Made by a program: the position numbers and the translations under genes
Notes under the pieces: generated by a model
The model's database searches: none
What the model saw: only the letters and a program-made list of their open reading frames with translations
What the model was told of the DNA's origin: nothing
Source of the DNA: DASPJQ01 sp035299065
Lineage (GTDB): Bacteria > Bacteroidota > Bacteroidia > Flavobacteriales_D > UBA2798
Reading direction: 5' to 3'
DNA length: 38,583 nt
Assembly: GCA_035299065.1 (NCBI GenBank)
Contig: DATGXI010000026.1
Span: forward strand, 1-38,583
Part shown: positions 24,279 to 32,405 of the stretch, one piece after another
Position numbering within the stretch: the stretch's first letter is position 1
How the letters are laid out: every line of letters starts with the position of its first letter

Positions 24279-25619
24279 ATGACTTCCACTGTAACGTTTG
24301 AGGACCTTAACCTGGGTAGTTCACTGCTAAAAGCACTGAACGATATGGATTTTGTTTATCCCACACCCATTCAAAAAAAGGTCTTTCCGGTTGCCATGTC
24401 GGGTAAGGATGTTCTGGGAATAGCCCAAACAGGTACAGGAAAAACATTTGCTTATCTATTACCTGTAATAAGGCAATGGAAATTTGTTAAAGACCGTTTT
24501 CCGCAAATTTTAATACTTGTTCCAACCCGCGAGTTGGTCATGCAGGTTGAAGAGGAGATTCAAAAATTAAGTAAGTACCAGAACATTGTGACCATTGGGG
24601 TGTATGGTGGTGTTAACATTCGCCCGCAAATGGATGCCATAAATATGGGTGTTGATATTCTGGTGGCAACACCAGGGCGTTTAATTGATTTGGCTTTGTC
24701 AGGTGTTCTGAAATTAAAATCCATTAAGAAACTGGTGATTGACGAAGTGGATGAAATGCTTAATTTGGGTTTTCGTGCCCAGTTAAATACCATTTTTGAT
24801 TTGTTGCCTGAACGCAGGCAGAATCTCTTATTTTCCGCTACGTTAACACCCGAAGTAGAGGAGTTGATTCAAAAACATTTCAGGCATCCTGAAAAAATTG
24901 AGGCTGCCAGAACCGGTACACCACTTGAAAACATTGTACAAAGTCTTTACCAGGTTCCTAACTTTTACACCAAAATAAATTTGCTTGATTTATTGCTGAA
25001 ACGCGATAAAAAAATGAGCCGTGTGCTGGTGTTTACCGCCACTAAAAAATTGGCCGATGAAGTGTTTGAACAAATGGAAAAACGCATGGAAGGTAAAGTA
25101 GGCGTTATTCATTCCAACAAAAGCCAGAACAACCGTTTTGCAACCGTAAAACAATTTGATGAAGGAACCATTCGGGTATTGATTGCAACCGATCTTGTAG
25201 CGCGTGGACTGGATATTACTGAAGTAACCCATGTAATAAATTTTGACATGCCCGAAGTGGCTGAAAGTTATATACATCGTATTGGCCGCACAGGCCGTGC
25301 CGACAAAAAAGGAATTGCCATAAACTTTGTTACCCGCGTTGAAAACGAGTTCAGGGAAGCCGTTGAAGACTTAATGCAGTATTTAATTCCTGTGGTGGAA
25401 TTGCCTGCCGATCTTGAAATTTCAGATGAGTTAACCGAAGAAGAATTGCCTGTTGTAACCATGAAAACCATACAGGTGAAATTGCCAAAGCATGGGCAGG
25501 GCTTTCACGAGAAAAAAGAGAAAAACAAAAAGGTAAATATAAAAGTGACCAGGGAAGATGTGATGAAGAAGAAATATGGGAAGCCTATTTCAAAGGGAAG
25601 AAAGAGTTTTAAGAAGTAG
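24279..25619 (+). CDS. DEAD-box ATP-dependent RNA helicase with a DEVD motif
   Basis: The protein has 446 residues from the ATG at 24279; a TTG four codons upstream overlaps the -7 element. Motifs in order are the Q motif (F7 ... PTPIQ, 28-32), motif I AQTGTGKT (49-56), PTREL, TPGR, motif II DEVD (155-158, in place of DEAD), SAT (186-188), ATDLVARGLDI and HRIGRTGR (333-340). The C-terminal tail is basic and short. It unwinds or remodels RNA, probably in ribosome assembly or cold adaptation, as RhlE/CsdA-type helicases do. The DEVD change keeps the Asp and Glu that bind Mg-ATP, so activity is expected. Confidence 0.95.
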   Translation: MTSTVTFEDLNLGSSLLKALNDMDFVYPTPIQKKVFPVAMSGKDVLGIAQTGTGKTFAYLLPVIRQWKFVKDRFPQILILVPTRELVMQVEEEIQKLSKYQNIVTIGVYGGVNIRPQMDAINMGVDILVATPGRLIDLALSGVLKLKSIKKLVIDEVDEMLNLGFRAQLNTIFDLLPERRQNLLFSATLTPEVEELIQKHFRHPEKIEAARTGTPLENIVQSLYQVPNFYTKINLLDLLLKRDKKMSRVLVFTATKKLADEVFEQMEKRMEGKVGVIHSNKSQNNRFATVKQFDEGTIRVLIATDLVARGLDITEVTHVINFDMPEVAESYIHRIGRTGRADKKGIAINFVTRVENEFREAVEDLMQYLIPVVELPADLEISDELTEEELPVVTMKTIQVKLPKHGQGFHEKKEKNKKVNIKVTREDVMKKKYGKPISKGRKSFKK

Positions 25620-25731
25620 TTTGCAGTTTTCAGTGGCTTAGTTTGAGTTCGGTGCGCAGGTACCTCGAACTGTAAACAAATAAACGTTTAAACTGCATTA
25701 ACTAACAGTAAACTGAAAAACTGTAAAACCA
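25620..25731. repeat. Palindromic 7-bp periodic region between helicase and rluF
   Basis: The whole gap from the helicase stop codon to the rluF start is in 7-bp phase. The right part (25669-25731) reads ACTGTAA, ACAAATA, AACGTTT, AAACTGC, ATTAACT, AACAGTA, AACTGAA, AAACTGT and AAAACCA. The left part reads TTTGCAG, TTTTCAG, TGGCTTA and GTTTGAG, the complementary sense. The two halves can pair imperfectly into a long hairpin. Confidence 0.6.
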
Positions 25732-25733
25732 AC

Positions 25734-26615
25734 ATGGAAACCCGCCTCAATAAATACATTTCCGAGTCAGGCCTGTGTTCAAGGCGCGAAGCAGACCGTT
25801 TTATTGCCCAGGGCAACGTTTTCATAAACGGTAAAAAAGCCAAAGTTGGCGATCATGTTCCGGCCGGTGCCGAGGTAATGGTGAACGGAAACCTGATTGA
25901 ACCAAAATCAAAAGAAGATTTTATTCTTATTGCGTTTAATAAACCGGTAGGCGTTGAAACCACTACCGAACAAGGCGTACGCGATAATATTGTGAGTTAC
26001 GTCAACCACAGCCAAAGGCTTTTTCCAATTGGCAGGCTTGACAAGGATTCGCAGGGACTTATTTTCCTTACCAACAATGGCGATATTGTAAATAAAATTT
26101 TGCGTGCAGGTAACAACCATGAAAAAGAATACCTGGTTACTGTAAACAAACCCATAACCGAACAATTCATTAACGGCATGGCTGGTGGCGTTCCCATACT
26201 TGGAACAATGACCAAAAAATGCAAAGTTAAACAGGAAGCGCCACTGGTGTTTAATATAACCTTGATACAAGGATTAAACAGGCAAATACGCAGAATGTGT
26301 GAGCATTTTGGTTACGAAGTGGTAAAACTTGAACGCATACGCATAATGCATGTAAGTTTAAAAGGTGTACCTCCGGGTGAGTGGCGCGATTTGACAAGAC
26401 AGGAAATTGATGTGCTTATGGATATGGTGAAGGATTCGGAATCGGAAGCGAAGCCAAAATCAAAAAAGAAAAATTCGGGTAATAAACAACAAGACAAAAA
26501 AAATAATAAGGAAACATCCAAAAAGAAAAAGCCATTGCCTCCAAAAAAAGACTGGAAACCTGGCCAGGGATTCAGAGAATTTGAAAAACGGCAAAGCAAT
26601 AAAAAGTTTGATTAG
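25734..26615 (+). CDS. rluF: 23S rRNA pseudouridine synthase RluF
   Basis: The protein has 293 residues. An N-terminal S4 RNA-binding domain (1-60; RLNKYISESGLCSRREADRF) is followed by the RsuA-family catalytic domain with Asp103 in IGRLDKDSQGLIFLTN, then HEKEYLVTV, KCKVKQEAP and GLNRQIRRMCEHFGYEV. These match E. coli RluF (U2604 of 23S rRNA) closely over long stretches, more than RluB or RsuA. A Lys-rich tail of about 65 residues (228-293) is extra relative to the catalytic core. It lies downstream of an RNA helicase gene on the same strand, with a repeat array between, so both may act on ribosomes. Confidence 0.94.
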   Translation: METRLNKYISESGLCSRREADRFIAQGNVFINGKKAKVGDHVPAGAEVMVNGNLIEPKSKEDFILIAFNKPVGVETTTEQGVRDNIVSYVNHSQRLFPIGRLDKDSQGLIFLTNNGDIVNKILRAGNNHEKEYLVTVNKPITEQFINGMAGGVPILGTMTKKCKVKQEAPLVFNITLIQGLNRQIRRMCEHFGYEVVKLERIRIMHVSLKGVPPGEWRDLTRQEIDVLMDMVKDSESEAKPKSKKKNSGNKQQDKKNNKETSKKKKPLPPKKDWKPGQGFREFEKRQSNKKFD

Positions 26616-26650
26616 TCTTAAATCTTAAATTTTAAATCTTAAATCTTAAA
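26616..26650. repeat. Five-unit 7-bp array (TCTTAAA)
   Basis: TCTTAAA, TCTTAAA, TTTTAAA, TCTTAAA and TCTTAAA follow in perfect phase, starting at the base directly after the rluF stop codon and ending 9 bp before the next ATG. The same unit recurs at 38410-38430. Confidence 0.8.
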
Positions 26651-26659
26651 TCCCTCCCT

Positions 26660-27313
26660 ATGAATATAACCGTACTTGGTACAGGCTCTGTGGGCCAAAC
26701 AATAGGTTCAAAATTAATTGAACTTGGTCATAACGTAAAAATGGGTTCACGTTCAGCTACCAATGAAAAAGCCGTGGCATGGGCCGCAAAATATACCGGT
26801 AAAGCCAGTGTTGGCACATTTGCCGATGCAGCTGCTTTTGGTGAACTTGTTTTTAATTGCACCCTGGGAATGGAATCAGTGAATATTTTAAAATCAGCAG
26901 GGGAAAATAACCTTAATGGGAAAGTGCTGATTGATGTTTCCAATCCGCTTGATTTTTCAAAAGGAATGCCACCATCATTGGGAGTGTGCAATACCGGCTC
27001 ATTGGGCGAGGAAATCCAGAAAGCTTTTACAAATGTAAAAGTGGTAAAAACCCTAAACACCATGTGGTGCGGGTTAATGGTCAACCCTGCGTTAATCAAC
27101 GGAGGCGATCACCAGGTTTTTATGTGTGGTAATGATGCAGGTGCAAAATCAACCGCAAAAGAAATCCTGAACAGCTTTGGCTGGAACAATAAAAACATTA
27201 TGGACCTGGGTGACATTACCGGTGCACGCGGTACCGAAATGTGGTTGCCTTTATGGCTGCGTATTTACGGAACAACAAAAAGTGGCTCGTTCAACATGAA
27301 ACTGGTGAGTTAA
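26660..27313 (+). CDS. NAD(P)-binding oxidoreductase, F420-dependent NADP reductase type
   Basis: The protein has 217 residues. A Rossmann fold begins at once with the dinucleotide motif VLGTGSVGQTIGSKL (G7, G9, G12) and continues with HNVKMGSRS, where Ser/Arg after the second strand suggests NADP. Further family segments are GKVLIDVSNPLDFSKGMPP, VKVVKTLNTMWCGLM and MWLPLWLRIYG. It resembles the NADPH-dependent F420 reductase fold, which in bacteria without F420 usually means an unassigned NADP reductase. The substrate is unknown. Confidence 0.88.
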   Translation: MNITVLGTGSVGQTIGSKLIELGHNVKMGSRSATNEKAVAWAAKYTGKASVGTFADAAAFGELVFNCTLGMESVNILKSAGENNLNGKVLIDVSNPLDFSKGMPPSLGVCNTGSLGEEIQKAFTNVKVVKTLNTMWCGLMVNPALINGGDHQVFMCGNDAGAKSTAKEILNSFGWNNKNIMDLGDITGARGTEMWLPLWLRIYGTTKSGSFNMKLVS

Positions 27314-27329
27314 CTATTCATAAAGCCTG

Positions 27330-27686
27330 ATGTTAGTGCAAAAGCTAAAATATAAAATTCAGATTGAGCATGAACTTTATAGAAAAGGTTGGGAGTTAAT
27401 TGAACTTGGTTCAGGTAACGAGTGGTGGGATGATGAGCATTGGAAAATTCAACATAAACATTACCCGGGTATTTTTGTTTATGTATGTTTTATAGTTGAT
27501 GCATTAAATGAGCCAAACAGCAAAGCAGGAAAAATTATTGGCGAAGTACAGGCAACAACTGAATTTCCCGCTACCTGGAACGATGATTCAACTAAAATAA
27601 CGTCTATATGTATGAGGAAGGAACATTTTGGAGCAAAACTTACCAAGTTCATACAAGAGCTGGATGCCTACCTGGCTAAAATCTAA
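27330..27686 (+). CDS. Small soluble protein, function unknown
   Basis: The protein has 118 residues and begins MLVQKLKYKIQIEHELYRKGWEL. It has Trp-rich segments (GSGNEWWDDEHWKIQHKHYPG) and a strand-rich middle (FVYVCFIVDALNEPNSKAGKIIGEVQATTEFP). No signal peptide or membrane helix is seen. It starts 16 bp after the oxidoreductase gene and may share its transcript. I recognise no named family. Confidence 0.7.
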   Translation: MLVQKLKYKIQIEHELYRKGWELIELGSGNEWWDDEHWKIQHKHYPGIFVYVCFIVDALNEPNSKAGKIIGEVQATTEFPATWNDDSTKITSICMRKEHFGAKLTKFIQELDAYLAKI

Positions 27687-27819
27687 AGTGTTCGCTTATT
27701 TCTTTTTGGTCTAATAAATTGCTGTTTATCAGTTTCTATATGAACAATATAGGAATTCTACAATGTTTTTTCCAATAACTGTAAATGGTTTCAGATACCT
27801 TTTCACGAAATTTAATTCA

Positions 27820-28014
27820 ATGAAGGTGTTTAATGAAAAAACCGGTATGTACGAACAGTTGGATTTAAGCCAGCTGAACGATCTCATGGTGTTTCCTGTG
27901 TCAACTCACCCTGTTCCTTCTAAAGAAAAGGATCATCCTGCACAGGCCACACAACACACCCGGGAAATTCCTTTACATCCTTCAATGCCCTTAGTTAAGC
28001 TAAAGGCTATGTAA
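27820..28014 (+). CDS. Possible small protein, function unknown
   Basis: The frame from the ATG at 27820 encodes 64 residues; an in-frame ATG at 27763 would add 19 hydrophobic residues. The visible part (KVFNEKTGMYEQLDLSQLNDLMVF, then a Pro/His-rich tail) has no family features. It lies in a 353-bp gap before the hydrolase gene. Support is only the open frame and plausible composition. Confidence 0.4.
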   Translation: MKVFNEKTGMYEQLDLSQLNDLMVFPVSTHPVPSKEKDHPAQATQHTREIPLHPSMPLVKLKAM

Positions 28015-28016
28015 TG

Positions 28017-28028
28017 TTGGTTAACCAA
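28017..28028. promoter_or_regulatory. Perfect 12-bp palindrome upstream of the hydrolase
   Basis: TTGGTTAACCAA is a perfect palindrome 11 bp before the ATG at 28040. It could be an operator or a short hairpin in the leader. No bound protein can be named. Confidence 0.4.
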
Positions 28029-28039
28029 AATCATTTTTT

Positions 28040-29011
28040 ATGAAATCCTTTGTGCGCGTAATTTTTTTATTGGCCATGTTACCTTTTTTTCTTTCACTTT
28101 ATAAAAGTAAGGAAACGGTAACAACTTATCCTTATCCTGTAAAGCACCTTACGCTTATCATTGAACAGCAGGACGTGAAAATGGCGTTTATGGATGTTGA
28201 ACCTGAAAAGCCAAACGGAAAATCGGTTGTGCTATTGCATGGAAAAAACTTTAACGGCTATTACTGGAAAGAAACCATTGAATTTTTAACTAAAAAAGGT
28301 TACCGGGTAATTGTGCCTGACCAGGTAGGTTGGGGTAAGTCTGACAAACCCGATATTCATTATAGTTTTCATTTACTGGCATACAATACCAAACAATTAT
28401 TGAATCGCCTTAACGTTGAAAAAGCAATTGTAATTGGCCATTCAATGGGTGGCATGGTAGCTGCACGTTTTGCGTTAATGTATCCTGAATCGGTTGAAAA
28501 ACTTGTGCTCGAAAACCCAATTGGTTTGGAAGATTATAAAGTATTTGTTCCTTACGAAAGTATTGACCGTATTTATGAGCAGGAATTGAATACCACCTAT
28601 GCGTCATTACTGGAATATCAAAAAACGTATTATCCTGAATGGAAAGATGAATACGAAGAATTGGTCAAAGTACAGTCAGCCGACTTATTGGGCGATGATT
28701 TTAAACGAAGCGCCTGGGCAAACGCCTTAACATACCAAATGATATATGAGCAGCCGGTTTGCTATGAGTTTAAGTATATAACGGTGCCAACACTTATGCT
28801 TGCCGGAAATGAAGATCACACCATTTTAGGCAAGGGCAAACTGTCAGAACAACAAAAATCAGTTCATGGCCGGGTTTCAAAGCTTGCCAGGGAAGCATCA
28901 ATGACCATTCGTGATTGCCGTTACATTGAGTTGAAAGGAGTAGGGCATTTACCACACATCCAAACACCTTCGCAGTTTCACAAAGAGCTGGACGCATTTT
29001 TAAAAAAATAG
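28040..29011 (+). CDS. Alpha/beta hydrolase, exported or membrane-anchored
   Basis: The protein has 323 residues with a hydrophobic N-terminal segment (about 4-20) that may be a signal or anchor. The catalytic triad is visible: Ser135 in the nucleophile elbow GHSMGG, Asp259 in AGNEDHT and His303 in VGHLPH. The oxyanion-hole region is LLHGKNFNGYYW (residues 65-76). The cap domain lies between about 165 and 245. It belongs to the large epoxide hydrolase / haloperoxidase-like superfamily; the substrate cannot be predicted. It is convergent with the metalloprotease gene. Confidence 0.92.
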   Translation: MKSFVRVIFLLAMLPFFLSLYKSKETVTTYPYPVKHLTLIIEQQDVKMAFMDVEPEKPNGKSVVLLHGKNFNGYYWKETIEFLTKKGYRVIVPDQVGWGKSDKPDIHYSFHLLAYNTKQLLNRLNVEKAIVIGHSMGGMVAARFALMYPESVEKLVLENPIGLEDYKVFVPYESIDRIYEQELNTTYASLLEYQKTYYPEWKDEYEELVKVQSADLLGDDFKRSAWANALTYQMIYEQPVCYEFKYITVPTLMLAGNEDHTILGKGKLSEQQKSVHGRVSKLAREASMTIRDCRYIELKGVGHLPHIQTPSQFHKELDAFLKK

Positions 29012-29060
29012 CTACACAAAAACCGATTATTACTTTATCCCTCTATCCTAAAGGATGATT

Positions 29061-31577
29061 TTACCTCGGGTTTAAAGCCAAATCAATGCGTTGCACCAGA
29101 TCGTTTAAATGGTATTTTGTCAGTTTATCTGTTGCAACTACTGCCCCGGCTTTGGCATCGGCCTTAATTAATTCAAGTTGTGCCCGCGCAATTGATGGCA
29201 TGTCGGTTTGCTTTAAATCAACCATGCGTATATCAAATCCATAACCTATGCCCGGTGGAATAGTAAATACAGCAACCTGTTCAGGTTTTAGCTGGCTTAT
29301 TAGCTTATCGGTAAATACTTTTTGAAGATTGCGTTTGTAAATATCAATTGCCTTTGGCGTTTTTATGTCACTAAATATATTGGTGCGCAAATCAGTTACC
29401 AGTTCATCGTATGAATAGTTTCCTGCTTTTATAGATGTTTCCATTAAACGAACTGCCCTGTCGCCAGCAAGCAAATTATTTAATGAAGCGCTTTGCAATG
29501 CTTTTACAGCTTCAACACCAGCTTCAGGCTTAATTTTGTTCAGCACATTTGGATCAAGAAGCCAGGTAGGTGTGGTAAATACATTTGCATTTAAAAAGCC
29601 TACTGCGTTTTTTTGAATGTCGCGCGGCACTACTTCAAAACTTTCACCGGCCATATCATATGTTTTGGGTGTATCGTAAATGCCGCCCACGTTTTTTGTA
29701 ACATGCCTTATGTAATTCCTGAATTGATCAATAACTTCGGTATACATCAACGAAAGTTCCCTGTAGCTTTCGCCTTCTTCCTTTGTCCATTCCGGTAAAT
29801 TAGGTAAAATGCGTTGAAGGTTTTTTAAACCATATTCAGATGCCTTAACCGAATTGTCGCTAAGGTCTTCTGATTGATAGCGTGGGTCACACGGACTTAT
29901 TTCTGTACCAAAGCATTTTCTACGGTCTTTTGTAGCTTCAACCGTCATGGCATTCAACAGCTTTTTTTCATCGGCAGCTGATTTTGCATCTTTAAAATAA
30001 CTGTATCCCCATTTAATGGCCCATTTATCATAATCGCCAATGCGTGGAAATAAGTCAGTAACCCCGTCCTCAGGTTGGGCTACATAATTAAAACGTGCAT
30101 AATCCATAATAGAAGACGTATGACCATTTTTTTCACAGTATTCTTTGTTGCGCAACATTTCAACAGGTGTTGCCGAGCTGGCCCCAAAATTGTGACGTAA
30201 ACCGAGTGTATGACCTACTTCGTGTGATGATACAAAACGTATTAATTGCCCCATTAATTCATCGTCAATAGTGTTTTTACGCGAACGTTGGTCAACGGCA
30301 GCGGTTTGCACAAAATACCAATCGTGTAACAGGCGCATGACATTGTGATACCAGCCTATATGGCTTTCAAGAATTTCACCACTGCGGGGGTCATGTACAT
30401 TTGGACCATAAGCATTTTGTACATCCGATGCAAAGTAACGTATAACCGAAAAACGCGCATCTTCAAGGCTCATGGTTGTATCTTTCTCAGGCCAGTACTC
30501 GCCCCGTATGGCATTTTTCCAACCGGCTTGCTCAAATGCAACATTCCAGTCGTCAACGCCCATTTTTAAATACTTGCGCCATTTAACAGGCGTAGCCGGA
30601 TCAATATAATAAACAATTGGTTTTTTAGGTTCAATTAATTCGCCTCTTTTTTGTTTCTCAGCATCGGCCGCATTTTTTGGTTCCAGTTTCCAGCGCAAGG
30701 CAAATACATCTTCCTTCACTTGTTTTGATTCTTCTCCATAAACAGTTAGGCCATTTGCAAAAAATCCAACGCGTGCATCAAATTCGCGCCTGCGCATTGG
30801 TACCTTTGGCAACAGGATCATTGAGGTGTTTAATTCGAGTGTAATTACGCCTACATCCATACCAGCTGCTGTTAATACACCCGGAGAGGGTACTGTTGGT
30901 GGTGCAACGTCATAGGTTTTTACCGTGCGTATTTCTGTATTCTGCGGGAACGAGGAAATCTTGTTTATGTATGAGCGTTCTTTTTGGAATACAGTTAAAC
31001 GCAATTGTTGTTTTGCTCCTGGTGAAAGCGAAAAGGCCTGGTTGTCGCTGTTAAAATAATCGGTTACCTCAATCACGTAAGAAGTGTCTTTACGAATAGC
31101 CTTAATGTCAAATGAACCAATAATGGGTTCTGAATTGCTGTTTTTTACAGCTTGAAACATGGGTTTGGTGCTGTCAGCACTTGTAGTTACATAGGAAATG
31201 GAACGTATAAACATTTTTGTACCGGGTCCTTTTTCAAATTTTATAACCTGGCTGTTTATCTGTTCGCCACCATACTGGCCACAACCGGCTACTGTTTTTG
31301 AATAACGTGTTACTGAAATTATTTCACGGTTCAGCAACGTATCAGCAATCTCAAAATACCATTTGTCATCAAGCTGATGAACGGTAATCATTCCTTTTTT
31401 TGTTAAGGCTTTTTTTGTGATTACATCTTTATAAGGTTTGGGTTTTTTATCATCGGTGGCAGCGGGTGTTGTTTTTGTCTTATCATCCTTGCCCTTATCC
31501 TTAGCGCGTTGGGCCTGGGCGTTTAAACCCGTTACAAGCAGTGCAAGCGCAATGCCCATTAATTTTAGCTTATTCAT
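29061..31577 (-). CDS. Secreted zinc-dependent metalloprotease (DUF5117/DUF5118 type)
   Basis: The protein has 838 residues. A signal peptide (1-22, ending NAQA) is followed by a Lys/Thr-rich linker, an N-terminal beta domain (about 60-320) and a catalytic domain with the metzincin-type motif HEVGHTLGLRH (His452, Glu453, His456, His462). The three His bind zinc, and Glu activates water. The following segment (RNFGASS in variant form, then SIMDYARFNY) supplies the Met-turn SIMDYAR. The length and domain order match the large zinc-dependent metalloproteases of Bacteroidota with DUF5117/DUF5118 domains. It lacks a T9SS tail, so it is probably periplasmic or outer-membrane associated. Confidence 0.93.
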   Translation of the reverse strand: MNKLKLMGIALALLVTGLNAQAQRAKDKGKDDKTKTTPAATDDKKPKPYKDVITKKALTKKGMITVHQLDDKWYFEIADTLLNREIISVTRYSKTVAGCGQYGGEQINSQVIKFEKGPGTKMFIRSISYVTTSADSTKPMFQAVKNSNSEPIIGSFDIKAIRKDTSYVIEVTDYFNSDNQAFSLSPGAKQQLRLTVFQKERSYINKISSFPQNTEIRTVKTYDVAPPTVPSPGVLTAAGMDVGVITLELNTSMILLPKVPMRRREFDARVGFFANGLTVYGEESKQVKEDVFALRWKLEPKNAADAEKQKRGELIEPKKPIVYYIDPATPVKWRKYLKMGVDDWNVAFEQAGWKNAIRGEYWPEKDTTMSLEDARFSVIRYFASDVQNAYGPNVHDPRSGEILESHIGWYHNVMRLLHDWYFVQTAAVDQRSRKNTIDDELMGQLIRFVSSHEVGHTLGLRHNFGASSATPVEMLRNKEYCEKNGHTSSIMDYARFNYVAQPEDGVTDLFPRIGDYDKWAIKWGYSYFKDAKSAADEKKLLNAMTVEATKDRRKCFGTEISPCDPRYQSEDLSDNSVKASEYGLKNLQRILPNLPEWTKEEGESYRELSLMYTEVIDQFRNYIRHVTKNVGGIYDTPKTYDMAGESFEVVPRDIQKNAVGFLNANVFTTPTWLLDPNVLNKIKPEAGVEAVKALQSASLNNLLAGDRAVRLMETSIKAGNYSYDELVTDLRTNIFSDIKTPKAIDIYKRNLQKVFTDKLISQLKPEQVAVFTIPPGIGYGFDIRMVDLKQTDMPSIARAQLELIKADAKAGAVVATDKLTKYHLNDLVQRIDLALNPR

Positions 31578-31762
31578 AATGTGTTTTGTAGAGGAACGAA
31601 TATAACCATTTAGCTATAACCAAAAGAGTATTTTATCACATTATCAATCAAAAAATATAAAATGTTCACAATCGGTCAATAAGGTTAAACGGTCTTGCTT
31701 TTCATATGCTAAAAATCTTATTTTTACGTTATGCAAGGGACTTTAAACCATAGCAAAAGCGT

Positions 31763-32380
31763 ATGAGCAGCGATAGGTTGGTGATCATATTTATTCGGAA
31801 CGTACAGATTGGCAGAGTAAAAAAGCAACTGGCCGACACCGTGGGCGATGAGAATGCCCTTAACATTTATATTCATTTATTAAACAGGGTAGCTGAAGTT
31901 TCCCAGGAAATAAAAGCGCACAAAGCAGTTTTTTATTCGGAATATATTGAAGAAGCTGATGAATTCATGGTGCCAGTTTTTCAAAAATATATACAGCAGG
32001 GTAAAGAGCCCGGGGAACGTATGAAAAACGCATTCGTGAAAGCATTTTCACGTGGGTATAAAAATGTGGTCATGATCAGCAGCGATTGTTATGAACTTAC
32101 GCCAAAAACGGTAGAAGATGCGTTTTACCAATTGACAAAAAACGATGTGGTCATTGGACCATCTACAAATGCCGGCTATTATTTAATTGGCATGAAATCC
32201 CTTCATAAGTCCTTTTTTGCCGATAAGGAATGGGGTGGCAACAATGTTTTGGTTGACACCTTGCTTGATGTAAACAAGGAAAAACTTTCTTATGCCTTGC
32301 TTCCAACACTGGGAAAAGTTATAGCAGAAGAAGATCTCACAGACGCATTAAAAAAGGTTCTTAAACCCTGGGAGGATTAG
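31763..32380 (+). CDS. DUF2064 / TIGR04282-type glycosyltransferase-like protein
   Basis: The protein has 205 residues with a GT-A-like Rossmann fold. The family segments are FIRNVQIGRVKKQLADTVGDENA, ERMKNAFVKAFSRGYKNVVMISSDCYELTPKTVEDAF and VVIGPSTNAGYYLIGMKSLHKSFF. The first normally reads KxPxxGxVKTRLA and the last GPaxDGGYYLIG, so several family positions differ (NVQIGRVKKQLA, STNAGYY). The Asp of SSDC that would bind the metal is kept. Activity on a sugar donor is therefore uncertain. The gene is convergent with the outer-membrane gene ending at 32406. Confidence 0.85.
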   Translation: MSSDRLVIIFIRNVQIGRVKKQLADTVGDENALNIYIHLLNRVAEVSQEIKAHKAVFYSEYIEEADEFMVPVFQKYIQQGKEPGERMKNAFVKAFSRGYKNVVMISSDCYELTPKTVEDAFYQLTKNDVVIGPSTNAGYYLIGMKSLHKSFFADKEWGGNNVLVDTLLDVNKEKLSYALLPTLGKVIAEEDLTDALKKVLKPWED

Positions 32381-32405
32381 TTTTTTTTATTTCGATAATA
32401 CTGTA

